From Toxorhynchites rutilus septentrionalis (Eukaryota; Arthropoda; Insecta; Diptera; Culicidae), in contig NC_073744.1 of the NCBI RefSeq assembly GCF_029784135.1, forward strand, positions 74,089,794-74,153,793: 64,000 bases of DNA, read 5' to 3'. The position numbers and the translations under genes were made by a program. A model generated the notes under the pieces. That model was not told the DNA's origin, made no database searches, and saw nothing but the letters and a program-made list of their open reading frames with translations. Below are positions 54,547-64,000 of the stretch, one piece after another; positions within the stretch are counted from its first letter, which is position 1, and the number at the start of each line of letters is the position of its first letter.

Positions 54547-55586
54547 AACATCAACAATTATTTGTATTCAAAATTAAAAACATTAAGAATTTCCGGGATG
54601 ATAATCTGAGAGAGGGTACACTTAATTAACAAATCAATTTTTTTTTCTTATACCCGGTATCCAACCGGATACCAAATATTGACCGGATAGGCAGGATACC
54701 GATTATCCGTTTCATCTCTAGATCAGATTGTTGTTGAGAGCTTCTCGGTTGGAAAATAACTGCCTGCTCCTCGTTGCTAGGCCTCTCTGCTAGTTGACAA
54801 GATAATCACAAAGGCGTGAGGGTTGTGATGCAGTTTTCGCTCCTCTTCAGAAACTGAACTGAAGGATATTAACACATTCACCTAAGATTTCATTTTCAAC
54901 AGAGTGGATCAAACAAATATGCTTCGGTCGGACACGCATAGTGCTATTTCATAACAATACTGAGCGTTCAAAAGCGCCCTATGATATGCAATTGCACAGC
55001 GTGAAAACATGTGTTACAGCAATAATAGCATAACAACCATTACATAACAACGTACAACCATAATAGGAACATAGCTTTCCAGCTGCTTTTCAGCTTTGCA
55101 GCGATTTCGTACAACCATATTAGGAATAAGGCAGTTTTCGATATTGCGATAATTGGCACTTAGATATAACATTGTACCAATTATGGTAATACAAAAGTAC
55201 ATGTTTATTTCTGTAAAATCGTATAATTTTGTCGAATCACAACATCAAGAAGGTTGTAATGTCTACACTGTGTTTGCATAAAAACAGCCACTTCACAACA
55301 TAAAAATCTCATTATTCTGACCGCATATCAAGCAAGCAAGCAAGCATCAATGGGACACACTATTTTCAAACTAAATTTTTTAACCAAACAACAATGTTTT
55401 GCATGGAATCAAGTCGCCAAAATCATCAAAAAAGAGATCTGTGATGTTTAAAAATCATATTAGAGCCTTCAAAAATAAGATACGTTTTCTAAACTAGTAA
55501 AAAACTCACACCATCGTATTACCATAATAGGTACTATTGCGATGATAGGTACTTCTACCCTAATCAGAACTTTTTAACGAAGATAC

Positions 55587-55760
55587 AGTAGTTCATGGAC
55601 TAGTGATTAGCATGGCGCTTACCAGTATGGAGGCTTCGGGTTCGATTCCCTTGTCAGAAAATCTATCAGTTTGCTAACGAAATCGGCCTAATACTAGGCT
55701 GACCAAACGCATCGTTTTGAACGATGAGAAGTACAATTTTTTCTACCAATTTTTATTGTC
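55587..55760 (+). mobile_element. tRNA-derived SINE relic
   Basis: ACTAGTGATTAGCATGGCGC looks like box A and GGGTTCGATTCCC is a near-perfect box B about 35 bp later. A non-tRNA body (CGGCCTAATACTAGGCTGAC) and a T-rich end follow. No clear target duplication was found. It differs in sequence from the SINEs at 54283 and 56738. Confidence 0.65.
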
Positions 55761-55944
55761 CCGTCTTTTTATGAATACCGTATTTAAAAAAAATTGTAAT
55801 ATTGTTTTGTTGTACTAAGATTCATTGAAAAATGTATGCTTAGAACTATGGTGGATTCTCACTTGAGATTAGTTAGTCGTTTGAACATGTATCAACCTTG
55901 TTGAAAGAGATGATATATCTACCCCTATAGTTGCTGTTAATTTA

Positions 55945-56300
55945 AGGGGATATTCTAGTGTAGAGACACGAATTTCGGACGTTTTTTCGAGCTCTGTTAA
56001 AATAAAACAATGAGTATTTTTACAATCCATTATATCATTACTTGCTCATCCATCTTTTAACAGAAAAACAAAAATTGAACGGAGAAAAAATATTCGTAAC
56101 TAGAATAGCTGCAAGCTGATGAAGTGAAGGGGTCCAAAATAAAGTTGTGCCATGGCGTACACGACTCCAGCCCTTCTGGTTATCTGAAACGAAAAAATCG
56201 AACATATTTTTGATCAGTAAAAATGCCGCTACCGCATGAACCTCGGATAAATCAAAAGCTTTTTTTTTAATGGTGACCGTTTGAAGAGAAAATTGTTGTT
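55945..56300 (+). repeat. Dispersed repeat, direct partner of 10258-10600
   Basis: Shares TAGTGTAGAGACACGAATTT, CCATTATATCATTA, GTGCCATGGCGTACACGA and GATGAACCTCGG-like blocks with the first copy, in the same order. Confidence 0.75.
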
Positions 56301-56408
56301 TTATACGTGTTTTTTACGTTTCCAGATTTTTTAAAAATAGGTAAATTAAGAAAAAAAAAGTTATTGGTTCATACGATAGAGAGATGCATACATATTGTAT
56401 TTATATGA

Positions 56409-57015
56409 ACTATCTGACCCGGCAAACTTCGTCCCGCCCAAAATTTGTTTTTTGTTATCAATACTTTCAAACATTCACGTTCTCTTACTATGAGCAAGTT
56501 CATCGGTCCAATCACAGAGCTGTTCATTGATTCATCTTCTGATCGATCCCGTTTAATTTTGTATGGCTTTGAGAGGGGGGTGGAGTGTCTATCCACCGTA
56601 AAAACATTTATTGCAGCCTAAAACCTCCACATGCAAAATTTGGTTCCATTTTCTTGATTGATTCTCGAGTAATGCAGAAATTTTTGTTAAATTTGTGTTT
56701 CAAACGTTTCGTGTCCCCTAAAACATTCTCCCCTTAGGAGGCGATCTGGCGTAGTGGTAACATCCATGCCTCTCACGCTAAAGGTCACGAGTTCAATTCT
56801 CACTCCCAACATTCTTCCAAAAATGGAAGTAAAAAGTGACGAACCAGCCAAATGAGTTGAAAATCACTTTTTTTTTTATTATAGATATAAAAAAAAAAAA
56901 TTCTCCCCTTAGAGAGGCGGGTGCAAAGTCTAACCGTCATAGAAACATTTATTGCACCCTAAAACCTCAATATGCCTAATTTGGTTTCATTTGCTTGATT
57001 ACTTCTCGCGTAAAG
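56409..57015. mobile_element. Partial copy of the CTAGCTGACCCGG long-inverted-repeat element, split by a SINE
   Basis: The left terminus TATCTGACCCGGCAAACTTC with GTCCCGCCCAAAATTTG matches that of 13146-14600, followed by the same TCCAATCACAGAGCTGTTCA block and by minisatellite units. A SINE interrupts a unit at 56738. No right terminus was found, so the copy is truncated. Confidence 0.75.
56738..56899 (+). mobile_element. Short tRNA-derived SINE with 13-bp target duplication
   Basis: GATCTGGCGTAGTGGTAAC (box A-like) and CACGAGTTCAATTCTC (box B-like), a short body and an A-rich tail. ATTCTCCCCTTAG flanks it on both sides (56725-56737, 56900-56912). It is only about 160 bp and is inserted in a minisatellite unit of the surrounding element. 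Confidence 0.9.
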
Positions 57016-58378
57016 CTGAAATATAAATCGGTTCAGTAGAACTTGAGATATCGTGTACGCCAGTTTGAAAAAATTAGTTTCGAGAAAAACGCGTTTGAAG
57101 TTAATTGTTATAGTCTCACTATATTAGAGACCGCATCGCTAAAATAGGTAAAACTCGGCAGATAATGGAATTTTCGTAAAGTCTTTTCTAGGATATACTC
57201 GTGAATGCCTGAACATCAGAAATATGAAGAAAAAAATGCTTTTTTTTTCAAATTTCTAGACTAGGATACTACCTTAAGCACGGAAAAGAAACATATTTTC
57301 AGCACATCAATGGCTGGACACTAAATGACGCTAAATGGACACTAAACAGATTAATTTACACTGATTCCGATTCTTTACGAGTTGAATTGGAGGCAGATAG
57401 TTACAGTTACTATCAAAACAAATGAGCAAATACAATTTAACAAAAAGCATCATGGAAGACAACTTTTTTTTCTTAACCAGACAACCAATATTTCTGCTCC
57501 GTTTTATTGCGGGAACGGCTGAGACGAATTAGACGGGCACCAGTACTGGTTTTAAAAATAATTGGGTATAAATTAAGGTGAGGGTGAAAGCTAGCCACAA
57601 ATGGCTGCCACAATGGCGTTCATTTCTTTCATCTCTCTCCCTTACCCCTCGCTCGAAAATCAATAATTTTGCGAAACAGTGTGAAGTAAATGATTGTTTA
57701 CACACACTTCCCACCAAGTAATATTAACCAAAATCTAGTCGATTACTCACCAAATAATAAATTTTCATCTGCCGTCGCAACGTATAGTGGAAAACATCGT
57801 AAAACTCGAGCTAGTGTTCTGAAAGTTAACTTTTCATTTTGCAATTTTCCGCAATGGTTTTGTTTGTATCGGTGGAAGCATCGTTATTTTTTCGACACTG
57901 GTGCCAGACAACATCATCGAAACAGCTATAATAACCATTCAATAAAATGTTATTCCTACGTCATAGCGTTTCATGTCATGAAAATTGATAAAATAAAATT
58001 GTGTTGATATCAATACAACTATAATTTTTACGTTTAATGGGTCTATAATGTGAGTTTTAGCAACTTCAACATTGGGTAAGAAAATTGTATTGCAGAACTC
58101 GGAACACTGCCACGGCTCCCTATGTTTTCAAAAATAGTAAACGGAAAAGTATTACATTCAATAAAAATGCCTTGGCCAACGAAGAGAAGGGTTAAGGCTC
58201 TTCAACATGAATATGTGAAAACAATACGATCAACAAAGGAAAATATTAAGGAATTATCAACATCGAGTTACTGTGCGGAAGAACTTGTTAATACCAAAAT
58301 AGCCCCAATTCGCATGTGTTATAAATTTGCTCATGTTACGCTCGTTTGATCAGAATTTTACTTCGTATGCAAATACAC

Positions 58379-58380
<2 letters not shown>
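57016..58380. other. Unassigned sequence with two ORFs of uncertain status
   Basis: ORFs 57690-58007 (105 codons) and 58122-58349 (75 codons, rich in Lys, Glu and Thr) lie on the plus strand, without a recognised domain. The second begins just after a TTGCAG-like acceptor and reads fairly protein-like (KRRVKALQHEYVKTIRSTKE). It might be an exon or transposon remnant. I do not assign a function. Confidence 0.3.

Positions 58381-58383
<3 letters not shown>

Positions 58384-58444
<61 letters not shown>
58384..58444. repeat. (TA)n microsatellite
   Basis: About 30 uninterrupted TA repeats. Confidence 0.97.
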
Positions 58445-58451
<7 letters not shown>

Positions 58452-58926
58452 TTGCAATTGTTGATCGGAACACATCGTTCATATATTTTATTTCAGTATT
58501 GAATTGTTATTTTTTTTTCAAATGTATTCTAAGACTCGTGGTGAAACGCCACACAGTCTGATAAGTGAATTGATCTATTTACGTACAAAGATCAAAACAA
58601 ACGAAACAAATTGCTCTTCTCTCACAAACACTGTTACCCCATTTTTACACGTCGTTTTACCTAAACTACTACAAAGGCTTGTTTACACCTTTACCTTAAA
58701 CGAAACATTTCGTAGATATTTACATTTTTCTGAAAATCATCAGGATACGTTCATGAAAAGGTAGTCTGGACTGACTAGTGCATCAAAAGTAGTGAGGCTG
58801 TGACGTGTTAGCTTCGCAAGTATCATGGGATGGTATAATCTAAAGAAGTTTGTTTCTATTGTATTTTAGCTTAATGTATATATTTATTCATTGCAGCGTA
58901 AAGATAATTCCAATTAGGTTTTCTTT

Positions 58927-59635
58927 CTAATCAAAACCTAGAGGAAATTGTGGTTCGGCAATTCGGATTTTAGCTTCCTGAAGCTTTCTGTAGTTCTCCG
59001 ATACCTCTTGCCGCAGTGCTTGAATTAAGCTATCATAACCGGCCGAATCGCTAGGTTTCTCATTAGAGATGTTGATGGCGCTGCTCCCGATTTCCTTTGA
59101 CGGAATATCCCTCTCGGGATAGTCATGTTTCCTCCCATTAGAAAACTGGGCCGATTCTGCGCATGTTACGGATGTTTTTAATGGATTCAACTTTTGCTTG
59201 ATTTCAATCAAGACCTTTCTACGAGCCTTCCGGTTTTGATTTCCCGAGCATTAGAACCGTTGGCCTTTCCGACAGTAGGAATAGCTAAAAATAAACCATG
59301 TTGTGTACTAATTGTATAATCTGGATTTGTTTAAATTTACCTGTTCGTATCAGTTTTCGACGATATTGTGCATCCAAGCCATCGATGTGCATTAAACAAT
59401 CTGGACTGAAGTGAAACGAGCAAATGTACATGTTTTTAGTATTACTGTATTACGATATTTTGTGGGATATGTTTTCATATTTCGAGTCGGGCTCGAGCCC
59501 GGGCATCAATGACTGAACGCTCACGCATCCGGGTGCCACACATCGAGCCATAGAGTTGTCTGAAAATGGAAATATTTTATATACATTTCTTCGCAATTGA
59601 GCCGCCGTAGAAAGACCAGTTTCAAAAAACAGCAC
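58927..59635 (-). pseudogene. THAP zinc-finger gene, broken (P-element-like transposase or THAP protein)
   Basis: The minus strand reads MARCVAPGCVSVQSLMPGLE (first zinc-ligand pair C-x4-C), then after an in-frame TAA (59451-59449) NMYICSFHFSPDCLMHIDGL with DAQYRRKLIRT. Here CSFH is the C-x2-H pair. At 59341 there is a donor (GAACAG|GTAAAT), a 56-bp intron and an acceptor (TTTTTAG). The next exon opens AIPTVGKANG, the AVPT-like signature that closes THAP domains. That frame stops at about 59221, and a neighbouring frame continues to 58927 with a possible coiled coil (SLIQALRQEVSENYRKLQEA). THAP domains bind DNA and occur in P-element transposases and host regulators. The stop and frameshift make this copy non-functional as read. 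A sequencing error is an alternative. Confidence 0.65.
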
Positions 59636-60254
59636 AGAAACAACACATCCTGGGTACTAGTTTCCTTATTTTGATCTGAATGGTTCACCATCTCCTCTTT
59701 CTCGCGTATTATTGACTATTTTCAAAAAAAAGTAGCAGAACACGTAATATTCGCAACAAAAAAAAAACCTGTTATGAATTGTTTTACGATCGCTGCTTTC
59801 CATCAAAGCTAAGATGCAGTGATGGTAAAAAATCACATTCAACGATCAATAAATAAGTATATCCCTCTAGTCGGATGTTTTTAAATCACCCCCAGCAGGC
59901 GATGCTCTTTTATCCTTCATATGTACACAGAGAGAATACTTGGAACGGTGAGCTACCAAGATCTCAAAAAAGTAATATGGAAGAGGAATCCCCACTGTAT
60001 GCAATTCCGAAGCATTACTTCTACTACTCAAGGTTTATCGTGAGTGCAAGCCACAAACGATTAATCCCATCCCATAGAGCGGATGATGAGTTCTTGATCG
60101 GAAAGTGTAACAAGAGACGATCAACTGAAATCTTACGACACTCGTCGAGGGATTTTTAATTCTCTATTGCACTGACCGCAGTGAGTGGCTGACTCAGTCT
60201 CGTGTCGATTTTATTATGCTGTCGTCTCCCGCGAAATGGATGCAATTGATTAAT
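59636..60254. other. Unassigned sequence
   Basis: ORF 59875-60159 (94 codons) has no recognised domain. No repeat or RNA gene could be supported. Confidence 0.3.
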
Positions 60255-61390
60255 TTTATTACCAGCAGATTTGGGCGAATCTCATCCCACCCAAAATCGT
60301 TTTGACGTAGGACTACGTCTTTAATTTCTATACCGGGGTGTAAAATCAAAGTTTCGAAAACGAAAGCGTTACGCCGGAGACCGAGATTTTGAGTGCTAAT
60401 AGGTCCTAAACAACTAAACGAAATGGTATGATAAACACTTCATTCGAAAGATAAAATGTCTACGCGTTCTATACTTGTTACTTTCTGATCCAAAAACTTG
60501 TTTCAATAGTCTTAAATTTACTTTCAAAACAGGCTATTGAAATCACCAATCGGTATATAAGCGAGCGCCGCTCGGAAATCCACTCAGTTCTAATTGAACA
60601 GCTATTGGAGCATGTTGTCGCTGCTGTGGTGAAGCTCTTCATTTATCATGAAAGCGCGGATGAACGGTGTCACCAAGAGCCTGTTTGTGCACGTTAGGCT
60701 AGAAAGGAATCCATCAGGAGGAGAGTGATGCCACAAACGGTTCCTCGGGAAGATCTCGAAGCAGCCGCTGCACACATACATACACGCACGGAATTCTTTC
60801 CGTTTGGATGCCGTTCAGCATCGAGAAAGATCCGGAAAATAATCTGCCAGTTTCTCTAGGAATTTTAAAATACATTCATGTGAAAGAGTTTATTTGAATG
60901 TTTTCTATCCATGTAACACTGTGACAAAATATCTTTCAATCAAGTGCTATTAACAGGTGGTTATCGAGTTAGCATTAACCACTGGTGGGCTTCCAGTATC
61001 GAGGAAAATGTGGAAATATCTAATCGTTACTGAAAATAATCTGCCAGTTCCTCTGGGAATTTAAAATTACATTCATGTGAAAGAGTTTATTTTAATGTTT
61101 TCTATCCATGTAACACTGTAACCAAATACATTTGGTTTTGTGATTTTAGGATAGCTTCTGAAGATTATTCTTCCCCATCAGTAGGATATTTCCGTATCCA
61201 ATATTGGATGCATAAAACCTTGTGCCTCCAACGTAACGCTCTCGTTTTCGAAGTTCTCCAAATATTCATTCATTCAGAATGAATTCAGATTCAACTTCAA
61301 ACAAATGATCTCTAAATCAACGATAGTCCTACGTCACCCTTGCGGTTATACCATAGATATAACCCACTTCCTGTTTTTTAGATTCCAATA
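60255..61390. mobile_element. Dispersed element related to 48341-50070, carrying a core promoter and a ~100-bp duplication
   Basis: The left part has TTTTGACGTAGGACTACGTC (60300) and the right part TAGTCCTACGTCACCCTTGC with GGTTATACCATAGAT (61324), the same framing blocks as in 48341-50070. Inside, a segment of about 100 bp starting GAAAATAATCTGCCAGTT occurs twice (60835 and 61031, 196 bp apart). No ORF of significant length is present. Confidence 0.6.
60554..60588 (+). promoter_or_regulatory. TATA box plus initiator
   Basis: TATATAAG starts at 60554, and TCAGTT has its A at 60586, 32 bp later, the arrangement expected of an RNA polymerase II core promoter in insects. A 5'-leader-like GC-balanced sequence follows, but ATGs downstream lead only to short frames. 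It may be a promoter picked up from a host gene, such as a histone-type gene (guess). Confidence 0.5.
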
Positions 61391-62439
61391 GTTCTAAACA
61401 TTCACATCTCTCTTCAAATATTTTTTCTAATAATAATTCAATTAGTGATTTCACGAAACACTTTTCGAATTCAATGGAATTTAAGACCCTTTTTTATTTT
61501 GTAGATAAAACGGATCACACATTTGATTAATTCAATTCTGTGTGGTTACGTTTTTCGTTGCAAATAAATGTAATGAATTAGTATGGACATATGTTATTCA
61601 TATATCGTGGCCTTATATATGTCATATGTGGCAGTAGATTTATTGAACGACCAATGTTTTTTTTTCATATCCCTTCAAACTTGTTGCATCTCTTGAGTGT
61701 ACATACTGCTTTGTCCGCAGATTTGTTTGGTTGAATCTGGTTAATTTCAGGTATTCAATCTCCATATTGTCGAATAAATACTGTTGGAACAATCGGTATC
61801 GCAGAAAATGATTATCAACATCCTACCTAATCATCAAACGGTATGCTATGATTTTAAGTGAACTGACGGCATTGAGATATATGCTTTGTGAGGACCACAC
61901 AATTATTATCAGAGCGAATAAACGTCCGACTGGAAGTCATGAACATCAATTTAATGTTCCCAATATAAATTTATCCGTCGTTAACCTTCCTAAAGATGAT
62001 CAGATGTAATATATTCCAATGTCGTCTGGAATAACCGAATCAACACCTTATGTTCGTGATGTTGTTTTTGCTATTGTTCTGATGTTTCATAACACGGCAC
62101 TCTATTGATTTTTCGCCAAAAATGGATAAAAAATATCCTTGAGGTTAGCCTACGGTATGGTGAGCCAGTCTCAGGATAAGAAAACATTTTAGAATAAAGC
62201 TTAATTTTTTTTAATGAATCAGTAGTAAAACAAAACGTCAAAACGTTTCTCAGCTTTGTGATAGCAGATAATCATTACCCATTTGAGTTGTATGAGTATT
62301 CCCCCCACAAATTGTGGATAGTCTATCTGCATACAAATTATGTAGAGTTCCACAGTCCTAAAATTTAATGAGTAAATATTTACGTGCTTACACAAAAAAC
62401 ACATGTTGACATATTTGCGCTAATTTATGTTTTTGATTA
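61391..62439. other. AT-rich sequence, unassigned
   Basis: No coding frame, inverted repeat or RNA gene could be supported. Confidence 0.3.
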
Positions 62440-62660
62440 ATTCAAGGTAATTAAGGTCTTTTCTAGCTACAAGTTTACTCGGGCCCGAAAGGAGTGTTCT
62501 GTATTTGTGCTGGCGGAAAAATATATCTCGCAAGACCTCGTGTTTGATATCGTAATAGCCTTGGCCAATAACGCATTTACATGAACTCATAAAATTAGTG
62601 ATTTGAGGGGGATTATTGTTTGTAGTCTCTTGTAGATGAATTTAAACACCATCTGAGAAA
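62440..62660 (-). pseudogene. Decayed copy of the non-LTR 3'-end coding tail (as at 30498-30797)
   Basis: Shares CTCGGGCCCGAA, a TCTGGCG/GCTGGCGG...ATATATCTCGCA block, and GATATCGTAATAGCCTTG with the fragment at 30498-30797, in the same order and strand. Stops break the frame. It is another dead 5'-truncated insertion of the same retrotransposon family. Confidence 0.6.
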
Positions 62661-62829
62661 TCCTCTGTGGAACATTAAACATTAATGTCGTCCTATCTGC
62701 TGTAACGAATTTTTTCCTCACATAGTTTCATCGAAGTAAACGCGCTTGAGTATGTTTAGCTAATTTTATCTCTAAGCTATTGCGAATTGCATGCGAAAAA
62801 CTATACAATACTGAAAAGTAGACTAAAAA

Positions 62830-62960
62830 AAGGGTGATAAAACCAAAATTTCTTATTTGGTACCCTATACAAGATTTTCCATAGAGCTGGTGATTTGGTT
62901 TGGGGGAACTTTTCACTTCCATACACAGCCAGGCCCTTTTTACGGGAATTGTGCTGTACT
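62830..62960 (-). repeat. Dispersed repeat, inverted partner of 1590-1720
   Basis: GTGATTTGGTTTGGGGG and GCCAGGCCCTTTTTACGGG are the inverse of blocks at 1615-1665. Confidence 0.5.
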
Positions 62961-64000
62961 GTGTACTCCACAATAATATATTATCCAACATATCTACAAA
63001 GCTCAGTTAATGTTTGTTATTATTTATGAAGATTTTCAAGTATTCCCGTCTCGAGCTGAACATGAACCCACCCGAATGAATATGTTCTTAGTGAAAGATA
63101 GTGCAGACTCATGCAGACAGTGTTTTGTGCTGGATTACCTCTCAAATCTTCCACTGCAGTTCAGCATAGCTCGGGTAGAAATAAAAACAAAAGCTGTATC
63201 ACAGCATGAGAATCTCTGTGTGAGCACGGTAGGGAAAGATGCATACATCCCCACATTGTGCAATTCAGCAGCAGGGGTGGGTCCACCCCAACGATACTTA
63301 CTGTATATATGAAAGTGACAGATCTGTCTCAATGGTACACCATTCAAGTCCCAACAAGAGCGCTCCTGGTTAGACGGGGGAACAGTATCCGCCCTCCGTT
63401 CGGAGGGGTCGGATCCGAGATGTGAGCGAACATGAATGCATGCAAATCTCATCGAATGTGTCACCTTATGCTCTTGACTGAGACAGCGGAATAAAGCGCC
63501 CCAATTTATGCACTCCGGTGCACACGGCTGCTGACTCTGGGACATTTGACGGGAAGCCGTAAAGTGTATGTATGCGTGCGATTATGTGTGTACATGTGCG
63601 TCGTGCCGTTTGTTTTTTAAATTGCAGGAAGTGCGTAGATGCGTACTTCCTGTGCAGATAAAATCGTGATGAAGAGGGTTTTCCATACTCCGGTGCCCTT
63701 CAATGATGTCTAGATAAGACGCGTCACTGGAAAAATCGATATTTTCAACCGCCAGCCGGCGGGATTTAATGCGTCTGCCTTCTTATTCCACCCACGCTCA
63801 TATATATTATAGCGCCCGAGTGAAATGAGTTATTATACCTCATTATGTTGTCTGAAGGACTAATGGGAGATGACAAAAGACACTACTGAATATTTGATTT
63901 GCTACATTGTAACATATACAGTGTTTATTCTCTTCTTATATTAGTTACATGCTTTGTCCAATGGGAGAAGTTGTCCTTCTCTCTCTCGGCATTCCTTTCC
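62961..64000. other. Less repetitive sequence, no gene supported
   Basis: ORFs 63010-63312 (plus) and 63545-63135 (minus) overlap in opposite strands, so at most one could be real. Neither has a recognised domain. The sequence is more complex than the repeat blocks and may contain host exons or regulatory DNA that I cannot identify. Confidence 0.3.

Larger units (their letters stand above)
52118..55561. mobile_element. Inverted-repeat element interrupted by a DD37E mariner and a SINE
   Basis: The left end reads AGGGTAAGTGACCCAATTAT and the right end, inverted, AGGGTAGAAGTACCTATCAT. Phrases such as CCTATTATGGTAATA recur inside near both ends (52310-52375; inverted at 55500-55530 and around 55190). 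Removing the mariner (52546-53760) and the SINE (54283-54560) leaves about 1.9 kb. No transposase is recognised. Boundaries are approximate. Confidence 0.55.

Noticed and set aside
63010..63545. Overlapping ORFs on opposite strands near the window end
   Set aside because: No recognised motif, mutually incompatible, and no splice signals that continue the host gene frame.

Overview
The window looks like a piece of a culicine (Aedes/Culex-like) mosquito chromosome. It is AT-rich, has very large introns, and consists mostly of layered transposable-element relics. The markers for a mosquito are Tc1/mariner elements of the DD37E type, tRNA-derived SINEs with perfect target duplications, and an R4-clade non-LTR retrotransposon. 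There is no bacterial gene organisation. The species call is inference.

One host gene is supported. Four plus-strand exons (25226-25465, 35367-35560, 36853-36899, 50906-51045) have consensus splice sites and matching phases (0-0, 0-2, 2-1, 1-0). Together they give one uninterrupted 207-codon reading frame. The product is hydrophilic: an acidic, Gly/Tyr-rich patch, a polyglutamine stretch and a basic Arg/Lys-rich block. Neither end of the gene is visible and I do not name it. Its introns hold most of the repeats described here.

Layout. 1-8800: AT-rich foldback repeat, then a hAT relic split by a mariner relic and by a retrotransposon fragment with an RNase H domain. 8815-10111: a nearly complete DD37E mariner with both inverted repeats and the TA duplication. 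10250-19300: a reverse-transcriptase fragment, two related retroelement-like regions with TATA signals and tandem units, a long-inverted-repeat element carrying a minisatellite, a classical mariner relic and a DDE transposase fragment. 19437-23888: a composite holding a hAT-type element with an 8-bp duplication and a 977-bp palindrome. 25226-51045: the host exons; between them lie a 1.1-kb palindrome with a 9-bp duplication, a TA-flanked MITE, a split foldback element, a pogo relic, a 3.3-kb AATCT-rich satellite, and an R4-type retrotransposon with an intact 1238-aa ORF antisense to the host gene. 51046-64000: a composite element interrupted by a second, broken DD37E mariner and a SINE, two further SINEs, a broken THAP-domain gene, and an element with a TATA/initiator pair.

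Nothing here is clearly a new multi-gene system. The observations most worth following are the intact R4-type element, the large palindromes within the transcribed region (possible sources of hairpin RNA), the family of long-inverted-repeat elements carrying minisatellites, and the unidentified host gene. All repeat boundaries were read by eye.
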